A stretch of DNA of 64,000 nucleotides, from contig NZ_WLYI01000025.1 in assembly GCF_009707515.1 (NCBI RefSeq), forward strand, positions 1 to 64,000. The letters are read 5' to 3'. This stretch comes from Pseudomonas karstica. GTDB taxonomy: Bacteria; Pseudomonadota; Gammaproteobacteria; Pseudomonadales; Pseudomonadaceae. Numbering within the stretch: position 1 is the first letter of the stretch; each line of letters starts with the position of its first letter. Made by a program: the position numbers and the translations under genes. Below are positions 53,195 through 62,615 of this stretch, in pieces. The notes under the pieces were generated by a model. The model made no database searches. It was not told where the DNA came from and saw only the letters and a list, made by a program, of their open reading frames with translations.

Positions 53195-54502
53195 TTACTT
53201 TTGAGCTAATAACGCTTTTCGATCTGCTTTTTCTTGCTTCATCGCAGCGATCTCGCGCTCGCAGGCTTCCACGTCAAAAGAGTTGTCCCATTTGGCAATC
53301 GCGATAGTGCCAATCCCGTTACCAATCAGGTTGGTCACTGCCCGTGCTTCGTTGAGGAATCGGTCGATGCCTAGCAGCAAGACCAGACCTACCAAGGGTA
53401 TGGAATGGAGGGTTGTGAGCGTTGCGGCAAGCGTTACGAAACCCGCGCCCGCCACCCCAGCCGAACCTTTGGAAGTCAGCAAAAAAACGCCAAGAAGAAT
53501 CATTTGATCCATAAAGGTCAGCGGCGTATTGGTCGCCTGTGCGATGAAGATAGCTGCCATGGTGAGATAGATGCAGGTGCCGTCCGCATTGAAGGTGTAC
53601 CCCGTTGGCAGCACCATGCCCACTACCGACTTTTTGCAGCCCAGCTTTTCAAGCTTCACCATCATTCGCGGCAGCACAGCTTCGGTTGAACAGGTGCCGA
53701 GCGTGATGAGAATTTCATCTTTGAAATAACGAAGAAATTGCATCAACGGCATACCCGACCATCTTGCAACCGCACCCAGCACCACCACGATGAAAATCAA
53801 GGTCGTGATATAGAGGGCGACCAGTAACTGGCCGAGCGACAGCAAGGTGCCAATCCCGTATTTGCCGATAGTGAATGCCATACCGGCGCCGGCACCAATC
53901 GGAGCCAATCGCATGACCATTGCCACGATCTTGAACAATCCCTGCAGAAATAAATCAATGGTGTTGATTAGCGGCTTGCTGGTTTCGCCCATTTGAACCA
54001 AGGCGACACCCATCAAGACCGAAAGCAGGATGACCTGAAGCATGACGCCATTCGAGAATGCTCCGACGAAGGTATGCGGGATAATGTTAAGAAAGAACTC
54101 AATGGTTCCACCCTGCTCGCTAGCAGCTTGGCTGTACTTACTGATGGAACTACCATCCAGCGCAGCAACATTTATGTTCATCCCAACGCCTGGTTTAACT
54201 ACGTTGACCACAATTAGGCCAACGACCAGAGCGATGGTTGAAAGTATCTCAAAATAGATCAGCGCTTTTACGCCAATCCGTCCGACTTCTTTGATACTGC
54301 CCATTTTTGCGATACCAACAACGACCGTACCGAAAATGATGGGTGCCAACAGCATTTTTATGAGCTTGATGAAGCCATCGGCAAAAGGTTGAAGCTTGGC
54401 TCCGATATCAGGTACGAAGTAACCGATAGCTGCACCAATCACGATGCCGATCAGCACTTGCACATACAACTGGCTGTACCAGCGGGATTTGGAAATTTCC
54501 AC
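53195..54502 (-). CDS. DctA-type dicarboxylate:cation symporter
   Basis: 435 residues with about eight hydrophobic spans and hairpins. LYVQVLIGIVIGAAIGYF, KMLLAPIIFGTVVVGIAKMGS, FGTLG-like LITLGTCSTEAVLPRMM and GYTFNADGTCIYLTMAAIFIAQ are DAACS/DctA hallmarks. Likely imports tartrate or related C4 acids here; the genome's core DctA is probably elsewhere. GTG start at 54502 with GAGG seven bases before. A 31-base hairpin separates it from tarD. Confidence 0.85.
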   Translation of the reverse strand: MEISKSRWYSQLYVQVLIGIVIGAAIGYFVPDIGAKLQPFADGFIKLIKMLLAPIIFGTVVVGIAKMGSIKEVGRIGVKALIYFEILSTIALVVGLIVVNVVKPGVGMNINVAALDGSSISKYSQAASEQGGTIEFFLNIIPHTFVGAFSNGVMLQVILLSVLMGVALVQMGETSKPLINTIDLFLQGLFKIVAMVMRLAPIGAGAGMAFTIGKYGIGTLLSLGQLLVALYITTLIFIVVVLGAVARWSGMPLMQFLRYFKDEILITLGTCSTEAVLPRMMVKLEKLGCKKSVVGMVLPTGYTFNADGTCIYLTMAAIFIAQATNTPLTFMDQMILLGVFLLTSKGSAGVAGAGFVTLAATLTTLHSIPLVGLVLLLGIDRFLNEARAVTNLIGNGIGTIAIAKWDNSFDVEACEREIAAMKQEKADRKALLAQK

Positions 54503-54564
54503 GGAAGCACCTCATTTTATTTTTGTGATGGGCATGTGGCTTGGCGTCAGTGGGTGACGCCTAA

Positions 54565-54595
54565 GTCTGCGGCCTCTTTCAAAGAGGCCGCAGAC
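54565..54595. other. Intercistronic hairpin between tarD and the symporter
   Basis: GTCTGCGGCCTCTTT (54565-54579), C, AAAGAGGCCGCAGAC (54581-54595): a perfect 15-bp inverted repeat. No T tract follows on the minus strand, so it is more likely an attenuator or an mRNA-stabilising stem that sets the ratio of enzyme to carrier. Confidence 0.7.
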
Positions 54596-54604
54596 CGGAG
54601 TTGA

Positions 54605-55774
54605 TCAACCTTCGCCCAACTCACGCATTACCGCGTACAAGGCGGACTTGGCTTCGAAGCCAACACCTGGAATATCCGGCAGGCCAACATAGCTATTTTC
54701 GACCTTGATCCCGTCAGCGAAGCCGCCGAATGGTTGGAAGACATCTGGGTAAGATTCGTTGCCGCCCAGGTGCAGACCTGCTGCGATGTTCAGGGACATC
54801 TGGTGACCACCATGCGGAACCACGCGACGGGAAGACCAACCCATTTCCTCCATTACCTTCAGGGTGCGCATGTACTCCACGAGCCCGTAGGACAGAGCAC
54901 AGTCGAACTGGAGGTAATCGCGATCAGGGCGCATGCCGCCGTGGCGCAGAAGGTTACGGGCGTCCTGGTGGGAGAACAGGTTTTCACCGGTCGCCATGGG
55001 CAATTCATAGTGATTGGCAAGCTCGGCCTGGAGCGCGTAATCCAGCGGATCGCCGACCTCTTCGTACCAGAAGAGGTTGTACTTCTTGATGGCTTCAGCG
55101 TACGCAATACCGGTCTGAAGATCGAAACGACCATTGGCATCGACCGCCAGGCGACGACCATCCCCAACAACTTCAAGTACCGCTTCGATGCGCCGGATAT
55201 CTTCGTCCAGTGGCACCGCACCAATCTTCATCTTGACGACGTCGTAACCACGATCCAGATAGCTCTGCATTTCTGCTTTGAGCTTTGTCTGATCTTTGCC
55301 TGGATAGTAGTAGCCGCCCGCTGCATAGACCCAGACCTTGTCATCGGCCACGCCGTCGCGGTAGCGGTCGGCCAGCAGGCGATACAGTGGCTTGCCTTCG
55401 ATTTTGGCAACAGCATCCCATACGGCCATATCAATGGTGCCGACTGCTACTGAGCGCTCGCCATGACCACCTGGCTTTTCGTTGGTCATCAGGGTTTTCC
55501 AGATGGCGAACGGATCCAGGTTGTTGTTCTCATGGTCGATGAGAGTATCTGGATCAGCTTCCGTGATACGTGCCAAGAAGCGATCACGCATCAGTGCGCC
55601 TTGGCCATAGCGACCGTTGGAGTTGAAACCATAGCCGATGACAGGTTTACCATCGCGAATCACATCCGTGACGACTGCGACGACCGAGCAGGTCATTTTG
55701 GAAAAGTCGATGTAGGCGTTGGCAATTGGGGAGGCAATGGAAACAGTTTTTTCGCGGATGTCTACGATACGCAT
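54605..55774 (-). CDS. tarD: D(-)-tartrate dehydratase (enolase superfamily)
   Basis: 389 residues from ATG 55774 (GAGGAG six bases before). Enolase-superfamily barrel with KxK (YDVVKMKIGA), metal ligands in LAVDANGRFD, FWYEEVGDP and ATGENLFSHQD, and the acid/base His in VVPHGGHQMSLN. The pattern and length fit the D-tartrate dehydratase group known from Bradyrhizobium, which forms oxaloacetate. The neighbouring carrier and oxaloacetate decarboxylase complete a route to pyruvate. Another acid-sugar dehydratase is possible. Confidence 0.8.
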   Translation of the reverse strand: MRIVDIREKTVSIASPIANAYIDFSKMTCSVVAVVTDVIRDGKPVIGYGFNSNGRYGQGALMRDRFLARITEADPDTLIDHENNNLDPFAIWKTLMTNEKPGGHGERSVAVGTIDMAVWDAVAKIEGKPLYRLLADRYRDGVADDKVWVYAAGGYYYPGKDQTKLKAEMQSYLDRGYDVVKMKIGAVPLDEDIRRIEAVLEVVGDGRRLAVDANGRFDLQTGIAYAEAIKKYNLFWYEEVGDPLDYALQAELANHYELPMATGENLFSHQDARNLLRHGGMRPDRDYLQFDCALSYGLVEYMRTLKVMEEMGWSSRRVVPHGGHQMSLNIAAGLHLGGNESYPDVFQPFGGFADGIKVENSYVGLPDIPGVGFEAKSALYAVMRELGEG

Positions 55775-55873
55775 GACGGGCTCCTCTTGTTGTTGGTGGC
55801 CCCACGTTATGCTTTGCGATGACACCCGCCCAATGCTATTAATGCCGCACCCTATGCACAGGAGGCATGGCCC

Positions 55874-56749
55874 TTGGAACTCGTTTGGCTCGAAGACTTT
55901 TCAGCTCTTGCGGAGTACGGCAGCTTTGTTCGGGCGGCTGAAGCGCGGCACGTTACTCAGCCGGCGTTTAGTCGCAGAGTTCGCTCATTCGAGAGTTGGA
56001 TGGGAGTGCAGTTGTTCGTTCGCACCCATCAAGGGGCGACCCTGACCGAAGCAGGAAGGCAAATTTTGCCTAGTGCTCAGGAGGCGGCCAGGCGCTTGTA
56101 CAGGATGCGCAACGAAGCACAAGAAGTGGCTGGGATGGCTGCTAAGTCCCTGCACTTTGCTGCAACCCACTCCCTGTCTTTTACATTTTTTCCTAAGTGG
56201 CTTCGGGCCGCGGAGAACGGTGCTCCTATCGAGGCTGTGCAACTGCACTCAGATAGCATGGCTGTCTGTGAGCAGATGCTAATACATGGCCAAGTTCAGT
56301 TTCTGCTCTGTCACCGCCACCCCGATGTGCCACCTTTGTTGGCTTCTGATCAGTTCATCGGCAAAAAGGTTGGTGAGGACGTTCTGATTCCACTGGCGAG
56401 TGCTTCTGCCAATTTTGGCACCTCTCCAGCGACACTGCCTTACCTGGCTTATACCCACGAGTCGGGACTGGGGCGGATAGTCGCTCACCGACTGCATGGC
56501 AAGGAAGACTACCTTCACCTCAAGCCTCTTTTCAGTAGCCACCTTGCGGCGGTGCTGATGTCCATGGCACTGGAAAGCAAGGGCGTAGCGTGGTTACCGA
56601 AAAGCCTGACGGAACAGGAAATGGCTGATGGACGACTTGTCAGGGCCCTCGACCAAAGCTGGGATATTCCCTTGGAAATTCATCTAACCCGACCTACAGG
56701 CCCAATCAGTCCTTCTGCTGAAGAATTCTGGGCCAAGCTGGGCGAATAA
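55874..56749 (+). CDS. LysR-family regulator of the tartrate genes
   Basis: 291 residues. N-terminal winged helix (LVWLEDFSALAEYGSFVRAAEARHVTQPAFSRRVRSFESWMGVQLFVRTHQGATLTEAG) and a LysR substrate-binding domain. The start is TTG 55874, eight bases after GGAGG; the nearby ATG 55867 is out of frame. Divergent from tarD with a 99-bp shared promoter region, so it most likely activates tarD-dctA-oad. The 253 bp after its stop show no gene. Confidence 0.85.
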   Translation: MELVWLEDFSALAEYGSFVRAAEARHVTQPAFSRRVRSFESWMGVQLFVRTHQGATLTEAGRQILPSAQEAARRLYRMRNEAQEVAGMAAKSLHFAATHSLSFTFFPKWLRAAENGAPIEAVQLHSDSMAVCEQMLIHGQVQFLLCHRHPDVPPLLASDQFIGKKVGEDVLIPLASASANFGTSPATLPYLAYTHESGLGRIVAHRLHGKEDYLHLKPLFSSHLAAVLMSMALESKGVAWLPKSLTEQEMADGRLVRALDQSWDIPLEIHLTRPTGPISPSAEEFWAKLGE

Positions 56750-57002
56750 ATTTATTTTGCTAATTCCGACTTCTATATCCAGAGACATTGCAGGGCCGAA
56801 GCAAGACCAAATACGCCACGAATCGTGAAGTGTTTGATCAGTGAATCGTTATTGCTTGAAGCTAGTAACCTGATTACGCTCGTGGCCGCGATTTTCCAAT
56901 ACCAGCAAGCGCGACTTGGCTGCGAAGGCTTTATGTTTAATGTTGTTTCTTCTGGCCAATGGCCCGCGGCTATCTGATCAATTCAAACGTGGAACCTCCA
57001 GA

Positions 57003-57509
57003 TCAAAAATGGCTGAAGGAATTCACTCTGCCAAACAAAATCTCGCCCTCGGGATCCAACGCATCCTGAAGAAACTGGGCTTGTTTGCCAGTGAGGTGCT
57101 TATGAAACTTGCGGCTGCCTTCAGCCGACTGATAGCCATTCAGAAACACCTTCACCCTCTTTTCACGCATGGCAGTTAAGCGTTCTTGTAGTTGCTCCGG
57201 GGTGGAGGGATCTGCGATTAGTTCATCGATGAACCAGAGAAGATAGCCCATCGCAGTGCTGAGTCGCTTGTTACGGGTATCGGGACTGACCGCAAGTTTG
57301 GTCACCTTCTGCCCCGTGGGCTGGGGACGGCCAAGCTCCTCAATTAGGCTGGTCAAGTCAGCCTCGGTAAGTTGTTTACCTGAGCGAATGCGTTCATAGA
57401 TGTTAAAGCGACGCTTACGCGCCCAACGATGAATGAACATTACTTCATTGGCATTGCGAGAGAGGGTGGCAAAGGCAAGGTGGCGCCGGAGCAGGAGCCA
57501 TTCACACGC
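57003..57509 (-). pseudogene. Tyrosine recombinase (integrase) remnant, cut at both ends
   Basis: The open frame reads RRHLAFATLSRNANEVMFIHRWARKRRFNIYERIRSG ... TRNKRLSTAMGYLLWFIDELIA ... LTGKQAQFLQDALDPEGEILFG, then ends RVNSFSHF. This is the SAM-like core-binding region of a phage-type integrase; the N-terminal part and the whole catalytic domain (R-H-R-Y) are missing. The frame continues 5' without a credible start into the ssb terminator. ATG 57440 could start 145 residues, but these would not make an active enzyme. A 9-bp repeat, AACCTCCAG, lies at 56993-57001 and 57516-57524. Confidence 0.6.
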
Positions 57510-57548
57510 AAAAAAAACCTCCAGTATCCTTTACGAATATTGGAGGTT
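57510..57548 (-). terminator. Rho-independent terminator of ssb
   Basis: On the minus strand AACCTCCAATAT pairs with ATACTGGAGGTT (one mismatch) and a run of eight T residues follows. It lies about 70 bp after the ssb stop. The integrase remnant begins immediately beyond it. Confidence 0.85.
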
Positions 57549-57619
57549 CTTCTCGTAATAAGCCGTAGCTAATCAGTCAGTTATGGAAAAAACCTTTACA
57601 TAAAAGACTTTTATCCGGG

Positions 57620-58135
57620 TTAGAACGGAATATCGTCGTCAAAGCTGTCGAAGTCTGCTGCCGGCTGCGGTGCGGCCTGCTGTGGCGCTGGACGCGACTC
57701 ACGCTGTGGCTGCTGGTTTGGCTGCGGACGGGACTGCTGTGGGCGCGGTGCCGAGTTGGACATGCCGCCCTGATTCTGTTGATCGCCCTGCGGACGGCCA
57801 CCCAGCAGTTGCATGGTGCCTTGCATGTCGACCACGATTTCAGTGGTGTAACGCTTGATACCGTCTTTTTCCCACTCGCGGGTCTGCAGTTTGCCTTCGA
57901 TGTAGACCTGCGAACCTTTGCGCAGGTATTCACCAGCGATCTCTGCAACCTTGCCGAACATCGACACACGGTGCCATTCGGTTTTCTCGACCTTCTGGCC
58001 GGTTTGCTTGTCGGTCCACTGCTCGCTGGTCGCCAGACTCAGGTTGGTCACGGCGTTACCGTTCGGCAAGTAGCGAACTTCGGGATCCTGGCCGCAAGTA
58101 CCGACCAATATGACTTTGTTAACCCCACGGGCCAT
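57620..58135 (-). CDS. ssb: Single-stranded DNA-binding protein
   Basis: 171 residues. OB-fold (VNKVILVGTCGQDPEVRYLPNG, SLATSEQW, TEWHRVSMFGKVAEIAGEYLRKGSQVYIEGKLQTREW), a Gln/Pro-rich linker (about 110-158) and the acidic partner-binding tip DFDSFDDDIPF. Coats ssDNA in replication and repair. The upstream MFS gene ends 9 bp before its ATG. Confidence 0.97.
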   Translation of the reverse strand: MARGVNKVILVGTCGQDPEVRYLPNGNAVTNLSLATSEQWTDKQTGQKVEKTEWHRVSMFGKVAEIAGEYLRKGSQVYIEGKLQTREWEKDGIKRYTTEIVVDMQGTMQLLGGRPQGDQQNQGGMSNSAPRPQQSRPQPNQQPQRESRPAPQQAAPQPAADFDSFDDDIPF

Positions 58136-58144
58136 AACGTTCTC

Positions 58145-59539
58145 CTAGGCTGGGCGCGCTGTCGGCACTGGGTTGACCAGTTGCTCAAGCGTCGCGCGAT
58201 CCAATAATTCGGTGTCCAATTTGATGTAGATGGCGGCTTCTTCGGTGACAACCACAGCATCCGTAACCCCAACGACGGCCTTCAGGCGCTCGACCAGACC
58301 GGCTTCGCGGATCGCTTCGGGCGACAACGGCAGGCGCAGGCTTGTGACGTATGGAGGTTCGCGCATGGTAACAGCAAAGACCAGCCAAAGTGCAGCCAGC
58401 CCGGCGCATCCAAGGAACACAACCGACAAACCGCCATGCTGGAACATCCAGCCACCCATGATGCCGCCCAGTGCAGAACCGAGGAACTGGCTGGTGGAAT
58501 ACACGCCCATCGCCGTGCCTTTGCCGCCGGCCGGTGAAACCTTACTGATCAGCGAAGGCAACGAAGCCTCCAGCAGGTTGAACGCGGTGAAGAACACCAC
58601 CGTGCCGATCACCAGCGCCCGCAGGCTATCGCCGAACTGCCAGAAGAATAGCTCAGTGAGCATCAGCGTCGCGACGGCGCCGAGCAGAACTCGTTTCATT
58701 TTGCGTTTTTTCTCGCCATAGATGATGAACGGGATCATGGCGAAGAACGAAATCAACAGCGCTGTAAGGTAGACCCACCAGTGCTGTTCCTTGGGTAGGC
58801 CGGCTTTTTCCACCAGCGCCAGGGGCAAGGCGACGAAGCTGCACATCAGCATTGCGTGCAACACGAAGATACCTAAATCCAGGCGCAGCAGGTCCGGGTG
58901 CTTGAGGGTTGGTAGTAATGCTTGCCGAGCCACACCCGATTCACGGTGCTGCAGCGGCCCGGTGGAGTGCGGCACCATAAAGGCAACGATCAGGATACCG
59001 AACAGTGCCATCCCGCCGGTGGCCAAAAATAAGCCGTGCAAGCCAAACGCACGAGTAAGCAGCGGGCCAACCACCATGGCCACGGCGAACGACAGGCCAA
59101 TGGTCATGCCGATCATGGCCATGGCTTTGGTACGGTGCTGCTCGCGAGTCAGATCAGAAAGCAGTGCCATAACCGCTGCAGAAATCGCCCCGGCGCCTTG
59201 TAGGACACGTCCGGCGATCACGCCCCAGATCGAATCGGCATTGGCGGCCAATACACTGCCAAGGGCAAAGACGATCAGCCCCAGGTAAATCACCGGTCGG
59301 CGGCCAATACGGTCAGAAATGATCCCGAACGGAATCTGGAAAATCGCCTGGGTCAGGCCATAGGCGCCAATGGCCAGGCCGATCAGTGCGGGGGTCGCTC
59401 CTGCGAGATCCATTCCATAGGTCGCCAATACCGGCAACACCATAAACATGCCAAGCATACGGAAGGCGAACACCAGTGCCAGACCGCTTGCCGCGCGGGA
59501 CTCGCTGCCACTCATGCGTTCGCTGTGGGGATCGTGCAT
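58145..59539 (-). CDS. YajR-like MFS transporter
   Basis: 464 residues: 12 spans with the MFS loop FGIISDRIGRRPVIY and motif C-like GPLLTRAFGLHG, then a C-terminal ferredoxin-like domain (REAGLVERLKAVVGVTDAVVVTEEAAIYIKLD), the YAM domain of YajR. GAGG precedes the ATG. It is divergent from uvrA and precedes ssb, the conserved Pseudomonas order. Substrate unknown. Confidence 0.85.
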   Translation of the reverse strand: MHDPHSERMSGSESRAASGLALVFAFRMLGMFMVLPVLATYGMDLAGATPALIGLAIGAYGLTQAIFQIPFGIISDRIGRRPVIYLGLIVFALGSVLAANADSIWGVIAGRVLQGAGAISAAVMALLSDLTREQHRTKAMAMIGMTIGLSFAVAMVVGPLLTRAFGLHGLFLATGGMALFGILIVAFMVPHSTGPLQHRESGVARQALLPTLKHPDLLRLDLGIFVLHAMLMCSFVALPLALVEKAGLPKEQHWWVYLTALLISFFAMIPFIIYGEKKRKMKRVLLGAVATLMLTELFFWQFGDSLRALVIGTVVFFTAFNLLEASLPSLISKVSPAGGKGTAMGVYSTSQFLGSALGGIMGGWMFQHGGLSVVFLGCAGLAALWLVFAVTMREPPYVTSLRLPLSPEAIREAGLVERLKAVVGVTDAVVVTEEAAIYIKLDTELLDRATLEQLVNPVPTARPA

Positions 59540-59651
59540 GGAAAAACCTCGTGTGAACCGGCCGCGATTCTACCAGTCCCATCGATTGAGAGGGTATATG
59601 CGGCGCTTTGCCGCGCAGCTTTCATGTAAGGCTGCACCCGGCATTTTGGCA

Positions 59652-59667
59652 GTGTATATTCATCCAG
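59652..59667. promoter_or_regulatory. Possible LexA (SOS) box upstream of uvrA
   Basis: GTGTATATTCATCCAG resembles CTGTATATATATACAG: the TA-rich centre and the CAG end fit, with mismatches at the outer C and at ACAG. It is 50 bp before the uvrA start in the uvrA-MFS gap, where LexA control is expected. Confidence 0.45.
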
Positions 59668-59716
59668 TCTTTAGCCGTATACTCCTGCATATTTACGCCC
59701 GCCGTGCGAGGCCATC

Positions 59717-62551
59717 TTGGACAAGATCCTGATTCGTGGGGCTAGAACCCACAACCTGAAGAACATCGACCTGACCCTGCCCCGGGACAAACTGATTGTC
59801 ATCACCGGCTTGTCGGGGTCCGGCAAGTCGTCCCTGGCATTTGACACGCTGTATGCCGAAGGCCAGCGCCGTTATGTGGAGTCGCTGTCGGCTTACGCCC
59901 GGCAATTCCTGTCAATGATGGAAAAGCCTGATGTCGACACCATTGAAGGTCTGTCGCCAGCGATTTCCATCGAGCAGAAATCGACGTCCCACAACCCGCG
60001 CTCTACCGTGGGCACCATTACCGAGATCTACGACTACCTGCGCCTGCTGTATGCACGGGTAGGTATTCCGCGTTGCCCTGATCACGACATCCCTCTGGAA
60101 GCCCAGACCGTCAGCCAGATGGTCGACCTGGTGCTGACCCAACCGGAAGGCGCCAAGCTGATGCTGCTCGCGCCGGTGATTCGGGAGCGCAAGGGCGAAC
60201 ACCTTTCGGTCTTTGAAGAGTTGCGCGCCCAGGGTTTCGTTCGTGCGCGGATCAACGGCAAGCTCTATGAATTGGACGAAGCGCCCAAGCTCGACAAGCA
60301 GAAGAAACACTCCATTGATGTGGTGGTCGATCGTTTCAAGGTACGCGCCGATCTGCAACAGCGCCTGGCGGAGTCGTTCGAAACTGCATTGAAGCTGGCA
60401 GACGGTATCGCCCTGGTGGCGCCGATGGACGACGAGCCCGGCGAAGAGATTATCTTCTCCGCACGCTTCGCCTGCCCGATCTGCGGCCACGCCATCAGTG
60501 AGCTGGAACCCAAGCTGTTTTCCTTCAACAACCCGGCCGGCGCCTGCCCGACCTGTGATGGCTTGGGGGTGAAGCAGTTCTTCGACATCAAGCGCCTGGT
60601 CAACGGCGACCTTACGCTGGCAGAGGGGGCGATACGTGGCTGGGACAGGCGTAACGTCTACTACTTCCAGATGCTCGGGTCCCTGGCCTCGCACTACAAG
60701 TTCAGCCTGGAAGTGCCATTCAACGAGCTGCCGGCCGAACAGCAGAAAGTCATCCTGCATGGCAGCGGTTCGCAGAACGTCGATTTCAAGTACCTGAACG
60801 ATCGCGGCGATATCGTCAAACGCTCCCATCCATTCGAAGGCATCGTGCCGAACCTTGAACGTCGCTACAGGGAAACTGAGTCGGCCAGCGTGCGTGAAGA
60901 ACTGGCCAAGTTCCTCAGCACCCAGCCATGCCCGGATTGCCGTGGCACCCGCCTGCGGCGCGAGGCGCGTCATGTGTGGGTGGGTGAGAAAACATTGCCG
61001 GCGGTGACCAACCTGCCGATTGGCGATGCCTGCGAATACTTCGGTGGGCTGAAGCTGACCGGGCGCCGCGGGGAAATCGCCGACAAGATCCTCAAGGAAA
61101 TCCGCGAACGCCTGCAGTTCCTGGTCAACGTCGGCCTCGACTATCTATCGCTGGACCGCAGCGCTGACACCCTTTCCGGTGGTGAAGCACAGCGGATTCG
61201 CCTGGCCAGCCAGATTGGCGCCGGCCTGGTGGGCGTGCTGTACATCCTTGATGAACCGTCCATTGGTTTGCATCAACGGGACAACGACCGCCTGCTCGGC
61301 ACACTGAAGCACCTGCGTGATATCGGCAACACGGTGATCGTGGTCGAGCACGATGAAGATGCAATTCGCCTGGCGGACTATGTGGTCGACATCGGCCCAG
61401 GTGCGGGCGTGCATGGCGGCCATATCGTGGCTGAGGGCACTCCGGCCGAGGTCATGGCCCATCCTGACTCCTTGACCGGCAAATACCTCTCTGGCCGAGT
61501 AAAGATCGCAGTACCGGCCAAGCGGACACCCCGCAACAAGAAGATGGCCCTGCACCTCAAGGGCGCCCGCGGTAACAACTTGCGCAATGTCGACCTGGAG
61601 ATCCCACTGGGCCTGCTGACCTGCGTGACGGGTGTGTCCGGCTCCGGTAAATCGACACTGATCAACAACACCCTGTACCCCCTCAGCGCCACTGCACTGA
61701 ACGGTGCAACCACCCTGGAAGCTGCCGCCCACGACAGCATCAAGGGCCTGGAGCACCTGGACAAAGTAGTTGATATCGATCAAAGCCCGATTGGTCGCAC
61801 GCCGCGCTCCAACCCTGCGACCTATACCGGGCTGTTTACACCGATTCGCGAACTGTTCGCCGGCGTACCGGAGTCGCGCTCCCGTGGCTACGGGCCCGGG
61901 CGTTTCTCTTTCAACGTCAAGGGCGGGCGCTGCGAAGCCTGTCAGGGCGATGGTTTGATCAAGGTAGAGATGCACTTTCTGCCGGATATCTACGTGCCGT
62001 GCGACGTGTGCAAGAGCAAGCGCTATAACCGCGAAACCCTGGAGATCAAATACAAGGGCAAGAGCATCCACGAAACCCTCGAGATGACCATCGAGGAAGC
62101 GCGGGTGTTCTTTGATGCGGTCCCGGCATTGGCGCGCAAACTGCAGACATTGATGGATGTCGGCCTCTCGTACATCAAGCTGGGCCAGTCGGCGACGACA
62201 CTGTCTGGCGGTGAAGCACAGCGGGTGAAACTGTCTCGCGAGCTATCCAAGCGCGATACGGGCAAGACGCTGTATATTCTCGATGAGCCGACCACCGGCC
62301 TGCATTTCGCCGATATCCAACAGTTGCTCGACGTGCTGCATCGCCTGCGCGACCACGGCAATACCGTGGTTGTGATCGAGCACAACCTGGACGTAATCAA
62401 GACTGCCGACTGGCTGGTGGACCTTGGCCCCGAAGGCGGCTCCAAGGGCGGGCAGATCATTGCAGTGGGTACTCCGGAACAGGTGTCCGAGATGCCGCAG
62501 TCTCACACTGGTTACTACTTGAAACCGTTGCTGGCTCGCGACAAGGCTTGA
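59717..62551 (+). CDS. uvrA: Excinuclease ABC subunit A
   Basis: 944 residues, full length. Two ATPase halves: GLSGSGKSSLAFDTLY and GVSGSGKSTLINNTLYP Walker A, signature LSGGEAQRIRLA and LSGGEAQRVKL. Zinc modules CPICGHAISE ... CPTCDG and CEACQGDGLIKVEM ... CDVCKSKRYN. Recognises bulky DNA lesions with UvrB. The start is TTG 59717 (MDKILIRGARTHNLKNIDL), the family N terminus; no ATG is available. Confidence 0.97.
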   Translation: MDKILIRGARTHNLKNIDLTLPRDKLIVITGLSGSGKSSLAFDTLYAEGQRRYVESLSAYARQFLSMMEKPDVDTIEGLSPAISIEQKSTSHNPRSTVGTITEIYDYLRLLYARVGIPRCPDHDIPLEAQTVSQMVDLVLTQPEGAKLMLLAPVIRERKGEHLSVFEELRAQGFVRARINGKLYELDEAPKLDKQKKHSIDVVVDRFKVRADLQQRLAESFETALKLADGIALVAPMDDEPGEEIIFSARFACPICGHAISELEPKLFSFNNPAGACPTCDGLGVKQFFDIKRLVNGDLTLAEGAIRGWDRRNVYYFQMLGSLASHYKFSLEVPFNELPAEQQKVILHGSGSQNVDFKYLNDRGDIVKRSHPFEGIVPNLERRYRETESASVREELAKFLSTQPCPDCRGTRLRREARHVWVGEKTLPAVTNLPIGDACEYFGGLKLTGRRGEIADKILKEIRERLQFLVNVGLDYLSLDRSADTLSGGEAQRIRLASQIGAGLVGVLYILDEPSIGLHQRDNDRLLGTLKHLRDIGNTVIVVEHDEDAIRLADYVVDIGPGAGVHGGHIVAEGTPAEVMAHPDSLTGKYLSGRVKIAVPAKRTPRNKKMALHLKGARGNNLRNVDLEIPLGLLTCVTGVSGSGKSTLINNTLYPLSATALNGATTLEAAAHDSIKGLEHLDKVVDIDQSPIGRTPRSNPATYTGLFTPIRELFAGVPESRSRGYGPGRFSFNVKGGRCEACQGDGLIKVEMHFLPDIYVPCDVCKSKRYNRETLEIKYKGKSIHETLEMTIEEARVFFDAVPALARKLQTLMDVGLSYIKLGQSATTLSGGEAQRVKLSRELSKRDTGKTLYILDEPTTGLHFADIQQLLDVLHRLRDHGNTVVVIEHNLDVIKTADWLVDLGPEGGSKGGQIIAVGTPEQVSEMPQSHTGYYLKPLLARDKA

Positions 62552-62563
62552 CCCCGGCCCATG

Positions 62564-62602
62564 AAAAAGCCCCTGTCACCGTTGAGTGACAGGGGCTTTT
62601 TT
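62564..62602. terminator. Bidirectional terminator between uvrA and ftnA
   Basis: AAAAAGCCCCTGTCAC (62564-62579), loop CGTTGA, GTGACAGGGGCTTTTTT (62586-62602). The T tract on one side and the A tract on the other serve uvrA and the convergent ftnA. Confidence 0.92.
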
Positions 62603-62615
62603 GTAGCCTACGGAA

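Noticed and set aside
57577..57969. Arg/Ser-rich frame overlapping ssb on the same strand
   Set aside because: Frame-shifted shadow of ssb with no ribosome site.
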